Source of the DNA: an uncultured Alphaproteobacteria bacterium
GTDB taxonomy: Bacteria; Pseudomonadota; Alphaproteobacteria; RF32; CAG-239
Reading direction: 5' to 3'
DNA length: 49,172 nucleotides
Assembly: GCA_944393215.1 (NCBI GenBank)
Contig: CALXZL010000009.1
Location: 1 to 49,172, forward strand
Part shown: in pieces, positions 33,345 to 43,262 of the stretch
How the letters are laid out: each line of letters begins with the position of its first letter
How positions within the stretch are numbered: the stretch's first letter is position 1
Program-made: the position numbers and the translations under genes
Notes under the pieces: generated by a model
Told to the model about the DNA's origin: nothing
The model's input: the letters and a program-made list of their open reading frames with translations, nothing else
Databases searched by the model: none

Positions 33345-35132
33345 ATGGCATATAATGGCAATAAATTTTTATTTACACATGTTGTAGCAGATAAACCGAT
33401 TTCTCCTGACGAGCCGGAAGCCGTATTAACACCGGAAGAAGAAATGCAAACATTGGAAGAGCGTTTGCAAGAATATTCCGAAGGTTGGAATCCTGATTTT
33501 CAGTTAAGCTATGAAAAAACACAAGAAAACGGGAAAGACGGTTATAATATCCATTTGCCGTATGGGGTTGATTTTCGTATTGAACACGGAAACATCACTT
33601 TTAGTAAATTTGGCTTAAGCAAAGATGAATTGAAAAATGTTTATACCTATTTGTCTCAATTAGGTATATCCGGCTTAAGTTTTGATCCCAATGAAAGAGA
33701 TGAAGCCTTTAAGCAGGCTGCCCACGCTGCCGAACAAGAATTAAAAAATGAGGACGGTTTGTATGAAATGGGCATAGGAAGTGCGGGCGCAGAAGAACCG
33801 TCAATGCCGACTCCCGCAAATAATAATACGCCGATGCCAAGGATAGATACAACCGGCTTGAGTGAAGAAGATGCCTTAAATGCACGTCGCGAAATGGCAA
33901 AGCGTTTAAGAAACAATGTCGGATATACAATTCCCAAAGAAAGCCCGAAGAAGGAGGAAGTTCACCCTAATATATCCGATATAGAAAACTATATTTCTAC
34001 TCATGTTAAGGTAACGCATAAAGATCAGTCAAATAACTATCGCAAAATAGCAATCGGCAACGGTTATAAATTAATGTGGTATAAAGATGCCGATCAAAAA
34101 CGTGAAGGTCCTAAAGCTGATAAAACCGGCAAAGTTACACCGAACTTTGACGCCGGTTTAAGAGCACAGATTGTTCAAAGAAACGGTAAACCTCGCTTAT
34201 CATTATCAATATTAACACCAAAATACGGAGATGCCGCGGATTGGGTTTTTGATGAAGCAATGAATTTGGCGGCAGAGTGTAAATCAACACATGTACGTTT
34301 TATGGCAACAGCAGCTTTCAAAGGTAAATTCTTAGCTGCCTGTGGTAAAAAAATGATGGTTCCGACCGGCGTTAAGATTAAAGAAAAAGAATTTAATGTA
34401 ATTATGAAAGCCGCAAAAGAAAATAATGATGATCCGGCAAAACGAGCAGCATTTTATAAAAGATTTGCAGAGCAGCTGGAAGATGATTTAATCCGAAGCG
34501 GCGATAATTCCAATCCGGATCATCCTTATAACCGAATGATCAAAAATCTGCAAATTCAGATTGCGGTTGAAGGCGGAGAAGAAAGATTTAAGCGTTTTAA
34601 TAACTTCTATGAAAAGAACATCCAAGGCAAAGCCATATTGGATAAAAATAATAAGCCGATTGATACCTTTAAGGTTAAAGATAAAAAAGAGCAACCTAAT
34701 GCTGCCAAAGAACTGGCAATGGGAAGAACTTATGTTGATTTGCTGTCGCAATATCTTGATAATCCGAATATGAAAAATATGAGTGATGAACAGTTAATGA
34801 AAAAATATTTGGAATTATATAACAAGAATTTATACTTGGCGCACAACAGCCTAAAAGAAAAACTGGATGGATTAACAGCCATGAAGGAAATAAAAGAAGC
34901 CATAAATTCTGAGTATCAGTTGGTTCAAAGAAATATCAATGCCATCCAAGCTAAAGTCAATTTTGAAGGCTTTGATAAAATTATGACTCCGAAAATGGAT
35001 AAATATACCAGTTATAACATTGCTGAAGCTGAAATAAATATGGCAAAAAGGTTAGGATTAGGCAAGAATAGTGTCAGGGCAGAAAAAAGGACTATTCCTC
35101 TTAATCGAAATATGTATGAAGAACGTGCATAA
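33345..35132 (+). CDS. Hypothetical large hydrophilic protein, 595 residues
   Basis: I cannot assign a family. The protein has no signal peptide or membrane helix. It has an acidic Glu-rich N terminus (DEPEAVLTPEEEMQTLEERL), a proline-rich linker (about 150-175, SMPTPANNNTPMPR), a mixed alpha/beta domain (about 205-345) and a long helical C-terminal half. The stretch AADWVFDEAMNLAAECKSTHVRF followed by FKGKFLAACGKKMMVPTG (about 300-350) resembles the LPD7-type domains attached to relaxases and large polyvalent proteins, which is a weak resemblance. No catalytic motif is evident. The ribosome site is weak and the strong bidirectional terminator follows. Confidence 0.7.
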   Translation: MAYNGNKFLFTHVVADKPISPDEPEAVLTPEEEMQTLEERLQEYSEGWNPDFQLSYEKTQENGKDGYNIHLPYGVDFRIEHGNITFSKFGLSKDELKNVYTYLSQLGISGLSFDPNERDEAFKQAAHAAEQELKNEDGLYEMGIGSAGAEEPSMPTPANNNTPMPRIDTTGLSEEDALNARREMAKRLRNNVGYTIPKESPKKEEVHPNISDIENYISTHVKVTHKDQSNNYRKIAIGNGYKLMWYKDADQKREGPKADKTGKVTPNFDAGLRAQIVQRNGKPRLSLSILTPKYGDAADWVFDEAMNLAAECKSTHVRFMATAAFKGKFLAACGKKMMVPTGVKIKEKEFNVIMKAAKENNDDPAKRAAFYKRFAEQLEDDLIRSGDNSNPDHPYNRMIKNLQIQIAVEGGEERFKRFNNFYEKNIQGKAILDKNNKPIDTFKVKDKKEQPNAAKELAMGRTYVDLLSQYLDNPNMKNMSDEQLMKKYLELYNKNLYLAHNSLKEKLDGLTAMKEIKEAINSEYQLVQRNINAIQAKVNFEGFDKIMTPKMDKYTSYNIAEAEINMAKRLGLGKNSVRAEKRTIPLNRNMYEERA

Positions 35133-35143
35133 GATAAAGAAAT

Positions 35144-35172
35144 AAAAAAAGCTCTCAAGGAGAGCTTTTTTT
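35144..35172. terminator. Bidirectional intrinsic terminator
   Basis: A perfect 13-bp stem AAAAAAAGCTCTC/GAGAGCTTTTTTT with loop AAG, between the convergent 595-residue gene and glgP. Confidence 0.92.
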
Positions 35173-35192
35173 ATTTACCAGACTAATAAGTT

Positions 35193-37670
35193 TTAACAAG
35201 GTTTGATGTGCCAAATGTTTTTAGCATATTCTTCAACGGCACGGTCGCTTGTAAAGTAACCCATATGAGCCACGTTGATAATAGCTTTTTTTGCCCATTT
35301 CTTTTTGTCTTGGAAATCAGATTCGGCTTTTTTGATAGTCTCATCAAAAGAGGGAAGATCTGCCAATACAAAGAAGTAGTCGCGATTAACCAATTCTTCA
35401 AAAATAGGCTTAAACAAGAGCAAATAATCTTTTTCGCAGAACATATTAGAATTAACAGCATTCAAAATACGTTTAATATAGTTATTGTTATCATAAATAC
35501 TGCGAGGATTATAAGTAGCTCTTTGAGACTGAATTTCTTCTTCCGTCAAACCGAAAAGATAGAAATTTTCATCTCCGACATTTTGACGTATTTCAATATT
35601 AGCGCCATCGAGAGTACCGATAGTCAAAGCGCCGTTAAGAGCAAATTTCATATTACCGGTACCGCTCGCTTCAAAACCTGCAGTGGAGGATTGTACGCTC
35701 AAATCTGCGGCAGGCATTAAAGATTCGGCAAGAGAAACTTTATAATCGGGAATAAAGACAACTTTAATCATATCTTTAACTTGCGGATCTTTATTAATAA
35801 CATCAGCAACATTATTAATAAGCTTAATAATCAATTTTGCAAAGTTATAAGACGGAGCCGCTTTCCCTGCAAAGATATAAGTTTTGGCATGTTTGGGTTT
35901 ATAATTATCTTTAATGATAGCCAGATATTCTCCGATAACTTGCAAAATAGTCATGAGCTGACGTTTATATTCATGAATACGTTTGGCATGAACAATGAAC
36001 ATACTTTCCGGATTAACCATAACGCCGGTTGTTCTAAAGATAATTTTAGTCAGTTTTTCCTTATTGGCTTTTTTGATTTCAGAAAACTTAGTAACAAATT
36101 TTGCATCATCGACATAGTCTTGTAATTGTTGCAAATCGGAAAGATGGGTAACCCAGTTGAGACCGATTTTAGAAGTTATAAGATCTGCCAAGGCGGTGTT
36201 GGCATGCAACAACCAGCGTCGAGGAGTAATACCGTTTGTGACATTACAAAATTTTTCGGGCCAGAGTTCATAGAACTCGGGAACGAGTTTTGTCTTAATC
36301 AAATTAGAGTGAATTTGAGCCACACCGTTGACGGAGAATGAACCGACAATGGAAAGGTTTGCCATACGAATAATTTGATTATTACCTTCTCCGGACACAA
36401 TGGAAACTTTAGCCAATTTTTCAGAATTATCACCAAATTTCTCACGAGCAAATTCCATAAAACGACGGTTAATTTCGTAAATGATTTGCAAGTGTCTGGG
36501 TAAGAGTTCTTGGAAAATGCGAGCAGGCCACGTTTCCAAAGCTTCGGGAAGAAGAGTATGGTTGGTATAAGCGAAAGTTCTTGTAACAATATCCCAAGCC
36601 GTATCCCACTCTTGACCGTGAATATCAACGAGCAAACGCATCATTTCGGCAATGGCAATGGCGGGGTGAGTATCATTAAGCTGTATACAAACCATATCAG
36701 GGAGTTGTTGAAAGTCATTACTCTTTTCCAAGAAGCGACGGATAATATCCTGCATAGCGCAAGAAACAAAGAAATATTGCTGAGTCAGACGCAACTTCTT
36801 GCCTGATTCGACGGCATCGGAAGGATAAAGCACTTTAGAAATGGTTTCGGTTGCGATTTTATCTTTAACGGCATCGATGTAGCCACCTTCGTTGAAGATA
36901 TTGATATCAAGTTCATCGTCGGTTTTAGCGGAGAACAAACGCAAATAGTTAACGGATTTGCCGTCATATCCGACAATCGGAAAATCATACGGCACACCGT
37001 AAATATATTTAGTATTCATCCAAATAAAGTTTTTATGTCCAGTTCCGTCATCAATGACTTCAACATCACCGTAAATTGGGATTTTGACGGTTCGGTCTGG
37101 ACGCGAAAATTGCCAAGGAGAGTCTTCGCCGAGCCAGCTGTCCGCTTGTTCAATCTGATAACCGTTTTCAAATTTTTGCTTAAACAGACCGAATTGATAG
37201 TTGATTCCATATCCAAATCCGGGAATTCCGAGAGATGCCATCGAGTCAAGGTAGCAAGCTGCCAACCGTCCCAAACCTCCGTTTCCGAGAGCGGGATCGT
37301 ATTCGGTATCAAAAATTTCTTGTAGGCTGAAATCGGGCATACCGTCAATTTTAATATCTTGAAGAATATGGTATAAGCCCAAGTTATGCAGATTATTTTC
37401 CAAAGAACGTCCGATAAGATATTCAACTGAAAGATAATAGATTCTTTTAGTATTAACCTTATTATAGCGAGCCATGGTTTCATACATTTTATCCATGGCA
37501 AATTCTCTGACAGCCAAAGCAATGGCGTTCAGAGCTTCATCCTTATTGATTTCGCTGGTTCTTTTGCCGATAAAATATTTGATATAATGTTCAATAGAAA
37601 GTTTTAAACGGGCTTTGTCAATTTCGTTAATGATAACAGAATTACTTTTTGTCAATTTCATTTCCTCCAT
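35193..37670 (-). CDS. glgP: Glycogen/maltodextrin phosphorylase
   Basis: An 825-residue GT35 enzyme that releases glucose-1-phosphate from alpha-1,4-glucans. The family N terminus is YYLSVEYLIGRSLENNL (about 72-88), followed by ALGNGGLGRLAACYLDS. The PLP-binding block is EASGTGNMKFALNGALT with the lysine. FIPDYKVSLAESLMPAADLS and TLDGANIEI are also standard. Length is typical (about 800-830). The start is ATG 37670. A GGAGG overlaps the first codons and could instead serve the ATG at 37661. It links glycogen or maltodextrin storage to the glycolytic genes nearby. Convergent with the gene upstream in the window and divergent from the TolC-like gene. Confidence 0.96.
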   Translation of the reverse strand: MEEMKLTKSNSVIINEIDKARLKLSIEHYIKYFIGKRTSEINKDEALNAIALAVREFAMDKMYETMARYNKVNTKRIYYLSVEYLIGRSLENNLHNLGLYHILQDIKIDGMPDFSLQEIFDTEYDPALGNGGLGRLAACYLDSMASLGIPGFGYGINYQFGLFKQKFENGYQIEQADSWLGEDSPWQFSRPDRTVKIPIYGDVEVIDDGTGHKNFIWMNTKYIYGVPYDFPIVGYDGKSVNYLRLFSAKTDDELDINIFNEGGYIDAVKDKIATETISKVLYPSDAVESGKKLRLTQQYFFVSCAMQDIIRRFLEKSNDFQQLPDMVCIQLNDTHPAIAIAEMMRLLVDIHGQEWDTAWDIVTRTFAYTNHTLLPEALETWPARIFQELLPRHLQIIYEINRRFMEFAREKFGDNSEKLAKVSIVSGEGNNQIIRMANLSIVGSFSVNGVAQIHSNLIKTKLVPEFYELWPEKFCNVTNGITPRRWLLHANTALADLITSKIGLNWVTHLSDLQQLQDYVDDAKFVTKFSEIKKANKEKLTKIIFRTTGVMVNPESMFIVHAKRIHEYKRQLMTILQVIGEYLAIIKDNYKPKHAKTYIFAGKAAPSYNFAKLIIKLINNVADVINKDPQVKDMIKVVFIPDYKVSLAESLMPAADLSVQSSTAGFEASGTGNMKFALNGALTIGTLDGANIEIRQNVGDENFYLFGLTEEEIQSQRATYNPRSIYDNNNYIKRILNAVNSNMFCEKDYLLLFKPIFEELVNRDYFFVLADLPSFDETIKKAESDFQDKKKWAKKAIINVAHMGYFTSDRAVEEYAKNIWHIKPC

Positions 37671-37852
37671 GGCTTACATACTGACTTATCCAAGTTATAG
37701 AAAAAAATGTTTGAAATATAGTTAATATTGATAAAACATTTGACGTAAAACATCGTTAAATAGTTATATATTTTTTAATAAATCCGTTGCAAAATTATGA
37801 TAATAACATATAATCAAAACAATTTTGAGATGAAAATTCAGAGGTAAAATTA

Positions 37853-39229
37853 ATGAAAAAAACGTTTGTGGCAGGATTGTTGGCAGCAAGTTTTCTTTCA
37901 ACACCGGCGTCAGCAGAAACAATATTTGAGGCATTAAGCGAAACATATAAATCAAATCCGACTTTGCAGGCACAGAGAGCCTATTTGCGTTCAATTGATG
38001 AAAACGTTGCAATAGCTCGTTCGGGATATCGTCCAAGTATAGCTTTAACGGCAGGCTATAGTCAGTCAAACGGTTCTACGGAAAATCCGGGCGGAGATCC
38101 AACCGCGGATGATGCCGATACGGACGGATCCACAACCAGCTATGGAGCAACATTGTCACAGCCGATATTTAACGGATTCCAAACCGTAAATGCTGTCAAA
38201 AAAGCCGATAGCTCGGTAAAGGCGGAACAGAATAATTTATACAGTGTTGAACAGAACGTATTTTTGGATGCGGCTACGGCATATATGGATGTTCTGCAAA
38301 ATCAGGCAATCGTAAAATTACAGAAAAATAATGAAAAATTATTAAAAAAACGTCTGGATGAAACAATTCAAAGATTCAATGTCGGAGAAGTGACCAGAAC
38401 CGATGTCTCGCAAGCCAGAGCGCGTCATGCTCAAGCCGTGTCGGATCGCATCTCATCTGAAGGAACTCTGGCAGCTTCTAAAGCCGTATATAAAGAAGTG
38501 ATCGGTTCGGAACCGCAAGATTTGACCGAGCCGAAAGATATTTCGGATATGTTGCCGAAAACAATGGATGAGGCTATGCAATATGCCATGGAAAATAATT
38601 ATACCATTAGCCAGGCAAAACACTCGTTTGATGCCGCCACTTATAACGTTGCCTATAATACGGGGGCTCTCTTGCCGTCCGTATCGTTAGACGCTTCGGT
38701 GATGAACGTTGAAAATGATATGGATGCCAATCAGGCAAAAATTAAAAATGATAGTGTTGAGGTTGGTGTCAATATGACGGTTCCTTTGTATGAAGCCGGC
38801 AAAAATCGCGCCGAGATTCGTCAAAGCAAATATTTGAAGTGGCAGTCTCAGGAAAAATTACTTGAAGCAGAACGTTCGGTAAAATCTTTGGTGTCGAGCG
38901 CATGGGAATATATGGTGTCAAACGATTCTAAAATCAAATCCATTAAAGAACAAGTTAAAGCCAATGAAATTGCACTGGACGGTGTTCAAAAAGAAGAGGC
39001 ATTGGGAAACCGCACCATTTTGGATGTTTTGGATGCATATCAAGAATTGCTGAACTCCAACGTTGAAGAAGTAAAAGCCAGAAGAAACTACTATGTTTCA
39101 AGTTTGAACCTTCTTTTGGCAATGGGAAAATTAACAGCCTCGAATTTGAATTTGGATGTTGAAATTTATGATGCCGATAAATATTATCAAGATACCAAAG
39201 GAAAATGGTTGTCAATATCAGTTGATTAA
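37853..39229 (+). CDS. tolC: TolC-family outer-membrane efflux/secretion protein
   Basis: A 458-residue outer-membrane channel subunit for type I secretion or drug efflux. The signal peptide is MKKTFVAGLLAASFLSTPASA. Two OEP repeats are visible: IFEALSETYKSNPTLQAQRAYLR with SYGATLSQPIFNGF in the first half, and TMDEAMQYAMENNYTISQAKHSFDAA with VGVNMTVPLYEAGKNRAEIRQ in the second. The helices between are long coiled-coil barrel helices. RTILDVLDAYQELLNS is the conserved C-terminal signature. No inner-membrane partner lies next to it, so it may serve several systems. It could be named TolC or a type I secretion outer-membrane protein. Confidence 0.9.
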   Translation: MKKTFVAGLLAASFLSTPASAETIFEALSETYKSNPTLQAQRAYLRSIDENVAIARSGYRPSIALTAGYSQSNGSTENPGGDPTADDADTDGSTTSYGATLSQPIFNGFQTVNAVKKADSSVKAEQNNLYSVEQNVFLDAATAYMDVLQNQAIVKLQKNNEKLLKKRLDETIQRFNVGEVTRTDVSQARARHAQAVSDRISSEGTLAASKAVYKEVIGSEPQDLTEPKDISDMLPKTMDEAMQYAMENNYTISQAKHSFDAATYNVAYNTGALLPSVSLDASVMNVENDMDANQAKIKNDSVEVGVNMTVPLYEAGKNRAEIRQSKYLKWQSQEKLLEAERSVKSLVSSAWEYMVSNDSKIKSIKEQVKANEIALDGVQKEEALGNRTILDVLDAYQELLNSNVEEVKARRNYYVSSLNLLLAMGKLTASNLNLDVEIYDADKYYQDTKGKWLSISVD

Positions 39230-39286
39230 TAAAAAAAACTTGATAATCTATAAGACAGGTAAAATTTTTAATATTGGTGGAAAATA

Positions 39287-40438
39287 ATGACTCCGGAAGA
39301 ACAGCAGAGCGAAATGTCAATGGAAGATATCTTATCTTCTATTAAAGATATTCTTGAAGGTGATGCAGAAAATCAACAACAGAAAAAAGAAGAAAATATT
39401 GTTGAAGTAATGCCTGAAAACAATAACAATCAAGCAGAAGCAGAACCCGAAGATGATGTCTTTGACTTATCCAAATCCATGATTATAGAAGAAGAACCTG
39501 TTGCTGCAGAAAATAATGAAGAAGCAGAAAATATAACCCCGAATTTGGAAACAGCAGTATCAGTACAGGCAGATTCTTTAATACCGGAAGAAAAAGCCGT
39601 TCCAGAGATGGCGGAGGAAAATGTTGCTTCTGAAGTTAGTCTACCTGAAGATGATTTATCTTTGAATATAGATGATATTTTGCAATCAGCCTCGGAAGTC
39701 ATGACAACCGAACTTCCTGATCTTGAAGAAGAAAAAATATCGGAACCTGAAGTTTTAAAAGCAGAAGAAGAAGATATCTCTCTTCCAGATTTTTCAGACA
39801 TAGACATTACCTCCGAACCAATCTTGGATGAAGAAAATGAACATGTAACGATGCCAATTTCCGAGCCGGTTCAAGTAATTGAAGAAGAACAAGAAACAAT
39901 ACAAGAAAATATCGAGTTGCCGAAAATTGCAGATGCAGAGTATAGCATAGCAGAACCGCAAGAAGACCTGTCTCAGGCACATACGGAGATTCCTGCTGCC
40001 ATAGATGAAGATCCCCAAGATATATCAATACCCATGGAACAAACAGAAATATCGGCAACAGAAGAAATAAGTGACAAAGAAGAAAATAAATCCGGTGTAG
40101 ATGTTTCGGCAGATATTATCAACAATTTTGCCAAGATGTTTGCCGAAAAAGCGCAAGAAGAGAAGGAAGAGGTATCTAAGGCGGCCATTTTGCCCGCAAA
40201 TGTTTCAGAAATGGGGAACGGTAACAAAACAATAGAGCAGGTTGTCGAACAAGTTATTCAAGGTATTATTTCTGCTTCTGTAAATGCGGAAATGACTAAA
40301 AATGTAGATATAGTAGCTTATGCACAAAAAGAGATTCGTGAACAAACACAAGCCTGGTTAGAAGCAAATTTACCAGCAGTTGTTGAAGCTGCCGTTCAAA
40401 AAGAAATAGAACGAGTGATGGCAAAGGTCGGCAAATAG
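39287..40438 (+). CDS. popZ: Cell-pole organiser PopZ (DUF2497)
   Basis: A 383-residue protein with the PopZ layout. The short N-terminal helix MEDILSSIKDILEG (about 11-24) binds client proteins. A long, very acidic linker (about 25-285, rich in Glu, Asp, Pro and Ile) follows. The C-terminal oligomerisation helices are FAKMFAEKAQEEKEE, then EQVVEQVIQGIISASVNAEM and QAWLEANLPAVVEAAVQKEIERV. In Caulobacter PopZ (177 residues) organises a condensate at the pole that anchors the centromere and signalling proteins. The linker here is much longer. valS follows, which is the typical alphaproteobacterial arrangement and supports the call. Confidence 0.9.
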   Translation: MTPEEQQSEMSMEDILSSIKDILEGDAENQQQKKEENIVEVMPENNNNQAEAEPEDDVFDLSKSMIIEEEPVAAENNEEAENITPNLETAVSVQADSLIPEEKAVPEMAEENVASEVSLPEDDLSLNIDDILQSASEVMTTELPDLEEEKISEPEVLKAEEEDISLPDFSDIDITSEPILDEENEHVTMPISEPVQVIEEEQETIQENIELPKIADAEYSIAEPQEDLSQAHTEIPAAIDEDPQDISIPMEQTEISATEEISDKEENKSGVDVSADIINNFAKMFAEKAQEEKEEVSKAAILPANVSEMGNGNKTIEQVVEQVIQGIISASVNAEMTKNVDIVAYAQKEIREQTQAWLEANLPAVVEAAVQKEIERVMAKVGK

Positions 40439-40569
40439 CTTGACCTGATAGTGTGCCGACCTGCATTTGTTGCCCCCAAACGGAATAAAATCTGTTGAGG
40501 GCATTTTGCGGTTTATAAAGCCCGAATTTGAACAAGTTTTTTTAATTACAGATAAAATGGAAAAAATAG

Positions 40570-43215
40570 ATGTTAGAAAAAAATTATAATCCGAAAGATT
40601 TTGAAGAAAAAATATATGCCGATTGGGAAAATAGCGGCGATTTTAAGCCGGACATGCGTTCTTCATCCGAGGCATTTTCAATAGTAATTCCGCCGCCAAA
40701 TGTTACCGGCGTTTTGCATATGGGACATGCGTTGGATGACACGTTGCAAGATATTCTGATTCGTTATAACCGCATGCTTGGCAAAAAAGTTTTGTGGCAA
40801 CCGGGGACCGACCATGCCGGTATTGCCACCCAAATGGTTGTTGAGAGAAACTTAGCCAAAGAAGGAATTTCTCGTCATGATTTAGGTAGAGAAAAGTTTA
40901 TCGAAACCGTTTGGAAGTGGAGAGAACACTCCGGCGGTACCATTTGTCGCCAGTTGCGCCGTTTGGGAGCATCTTGCGACTGGAGCCGCGAACGCTTTAC
41001 CATGGATGAAGGTTTGAGCCGTGCCGTTCGCAAAATTTTTGTTCACATGTATAAAGACGGTTTGATTTTCAAAGCCAAAAAACTGGTTAACTGGGATTCC
41101 AAATTGCAAACCGCCGTTTCCGATTTGGAAGTTGTTCAAAAAGAAACCGTCGGCAAAATGTATTACTATCGCTATCCGATTGAAGGAGAAGAGGGGCGGT
41201 ATATTCAAATTGCCACCACACGTCCGGAAACCATGTTTGGTGATACGGCAGTAGCCGTTTCCAAAGACAATGAAAAATTGAAACATTTGATAGGCAAGAA
41301 TTGCATTTTGCCGATTGTAAACCGTGTGATTCCGATTATTGCCGATGAACATGCCGATCCGGAAAAAGGAACCGGTGCGGTAAAAATAACACCAGCACAC
41401 GATTTTAATGACTTTGAGGTTGGTAAACGTCATAACTTGCCGATGATAAATATTTTGAATTTAGATGCCACTTTGAACGAAAATACCCCGTTTGAAGGCA
41501 TGACCACCATGGAAGCGCGAGAAAAGACGATTGAAAAATTGACCGAGCTCGGCTTGATGGATAAGATTGAAGATCACCCGATGGTTATTCCTTACGGAGA
41601 CAGAACCGGTGTCATTATTGAACCGTTGATGACGGATCAATGGTTTGCCGATGCCCCGACCATGGCAAAAGAGGCGATTCGTGCGGTTGAAGCAGGCGAG
41701 ATGGAATTTGTTCCCAAATCTTATGAAAAGACCTATTTTGAGTGGATGAGAAATATCCAACCCTGGTGTATTTCCCGTCAACTTTGGTGGGGACACCAAA
41801 TGCCGATTTGGTACGGACCGGACGGACACATTTTCTGTGAAGAAAATGAAGAAGAAGCACAGGCAGAAGCTGATAAATTCTATGGCAAGAAGGAAACATT
41901 AACCCGGGAAACAGACGTTTTGGATACGTGGTTCTCCTCTGGTTTATGGGCATTTTCAACCTTAGGCTGGCCAGACAAGAGCGAGTTTTTAGATACATTT
42001 TATCCGACTTCGGTTTTGGTAACAGGCTTTGATATCATCTTCTTCTGGCTTGCGCGTATGATGATGATGAGTATGTATGCCATGAAACGCGTTCCGTTCA
42101 AAAAAGCCTATATCCACGGTTTGGTTCGCGATGAAAAAGGTCAGAAAATGTCAAAATCCAAAGGCAACACCGTTGATCCGATGGAAACCATTGAAAAATA
42201 TGGTGCCGATGCTTTACGTTTCTTTATGGCTGCCATGGAAACACAAGGTCGCGATGTAAACTTGAGTGAAGCCCGTATCGCAGGTTATCGTAACTTTGCC
42301 ACCAAATTGTGGAATGCCGCCCGTTTTGGTGAAATGAACGAGTGTAATTTGGTTAGAGAATTTGATGAAACCAAAGTTACCTATGCCGTCAATAAATGGA
42401 TTGTCGCCAAAGCCAAACAAGCGACCAAAGATGTAACGGAAAACTTAAACGCCTTCCGTTTTTCAGATTCGGCAAATGCGGTTTACCAATTTGTTTGGGG
42501 TTCTTTCTGCGATTGGTACATTGAGATGATTAAGCCGATTTTGTTTGGTTCAGATGAGGCGGCAAAAAAAGAAACCAGAGCCACCTTTGCTTGGGTATTG
42601 GATAGAATTTTAGTTATCTTGCATCCGTTTATACCGTTTATAACGACCGAGTTGTGGAATAATAACTATGATATGCACGGCATCAAGCTCATACATGCCG
42701 CCTGGCCTAAAGCAGAAGCGATTGATGAAAATGCCTTAAACGACATTGACTGGACAATCGATTTGATTACGGCTGTTCGTTCGCTGCGCGCCTCAATGAA
42801 TTTGCCGGCAGGTGCAAAGTTAACGGTATATTTGAAAGATGCCAATGCCAAATCGGCGGAAAACTTACAAACCTTCAATCATATCATTTGCTCTTTGGCT
42901 CGTTTGGAAAAATTAGAAACTTTTGCCAATGATGCCGAAATCAGCAAAGATATGGTTCAAAGCGTATTCAAAGAGGCAACAATTTTATTGCCGTTGAAAG
43001 GTATTGTTGATTTTGCTGCGGAGAGAGAACGCTTGAATAAAGAATTGGCAAGTTTGAACAAAAACTTGGAAGGCTACGCTAAGAAATTGAGCAATCCGAG
43101 CTTTGTTGAAAGAGCACCGGCAGCGGTTGTAGAAGAAGAAAAACGCCGTCAGGCAGAGGCCTTGGAAAACAAAGCCAAGGTTGAAGAAGCTCTGGCAAGA
43201 ATAGCCAATTTCTAA
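40570..43215 (+). CDS. valS: Valyl-tRNA synthetase
   Basis: An 881-residue class I synthetase that charges tRNA-Val. The HIGH motif is in PPPNVTGVLHMGHAL (about 38-52), the editing domain includes TTRPETMFGDTAVAV, and the KMSKSKGNTVDP motif is near residue 520. WCISRQLWWGHQMPIWYGPDG is a family block. The C-terminal coiled coil (about 815-880, ERLNKELASLNKNLEGYAKKL) is the tRNA-binding arm. Length is typical. It follows popZ by 131 bp. Confidence 0.97.
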   Translation: MLEKNYNPKDFEEKIYADWENSGDFKPDMRSSSEAFSIVIPPPNVTGVLHMGHALDDTLQDILIRYNRMLGKKVLWQPGTDHAGIATQMVVERNLAKEGISRHDLGREKFIETVWKWREHSGGTICRQLRRLGASCDWSRERFTMDEGLSRAVRKIFVHMYKDGLIFKAKKLVNWDSKLQTAVSDLEVVQKETVGKMYYYRYPIEGEEGRYIQIATTRPETMFGDTAVAVSKDNEKLKHLIGKNCILPIVNRVIPIIADEHADPEKGTGAVKITPAHDFNDFEVGKRHNLPMINILNLDATLNENTPFEGMTTMEAREKTIEKLTELGLMDKIEDHPMVIPYGDRTGVIIEPLMTDQWFADAPTMAKEAIRAVEAGEMEFVPKSYEKTYFEWMRNIQPWCISRQLWWGHQMPIWYGPDGHIFCEENEEEAQAEADKFYGKKETLTRETDVLDTWFSSGLWAFSTLGWPDKSEFLDTFYPTSVLVTGFDIIFFWLARMMMMSMYAMKRVPFKKAYIHGLVRDEKGQKMSKSKGNTVDPMETIEKYGADALRFFMAAMETQGRDVNLSEARIAGYRNFATKLWNAARFGEMNECNLVREFDETKVTYAVNKWIVAKAKQATKDVTENLNAFRFSDSANAVYQFVWGSFCDWYIEMIKPILFGSDEAAKKETRATFAWVLDRILVILHPFIPFITTELWNNNYDMHGIKLIHAAWPKAEAIDENALNDIDWTIDLITAVRSLRASMNLPAGAKLTVYLKDANAKSAENLQTFNHIICSLARLEKLETFANDAEISKDMVQSVFKEATILLPLKGIVDFAAERERLNKELASLNKNLEGYAKKLSNPSFVERAPAAVVEEEKRRQAEALENKAKVEEALARIANF

Positions 43216-43230
43216 GACATCATAAAAACT

Positions 43231-43262
43231 AAAAAAAAGGCACCTGTTGAGGTGCCTTTTTT
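43231..43262. terminator. Bidirectional intrinsic terminator
   Basis: AAAAGGCACCT/AGGTGCCTTTT (43235-43245/43250-43260) lies between valS and the convergent pyruvyltransferase-like gene, whose stop codon begins at the T run. Confidence 0.92.
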
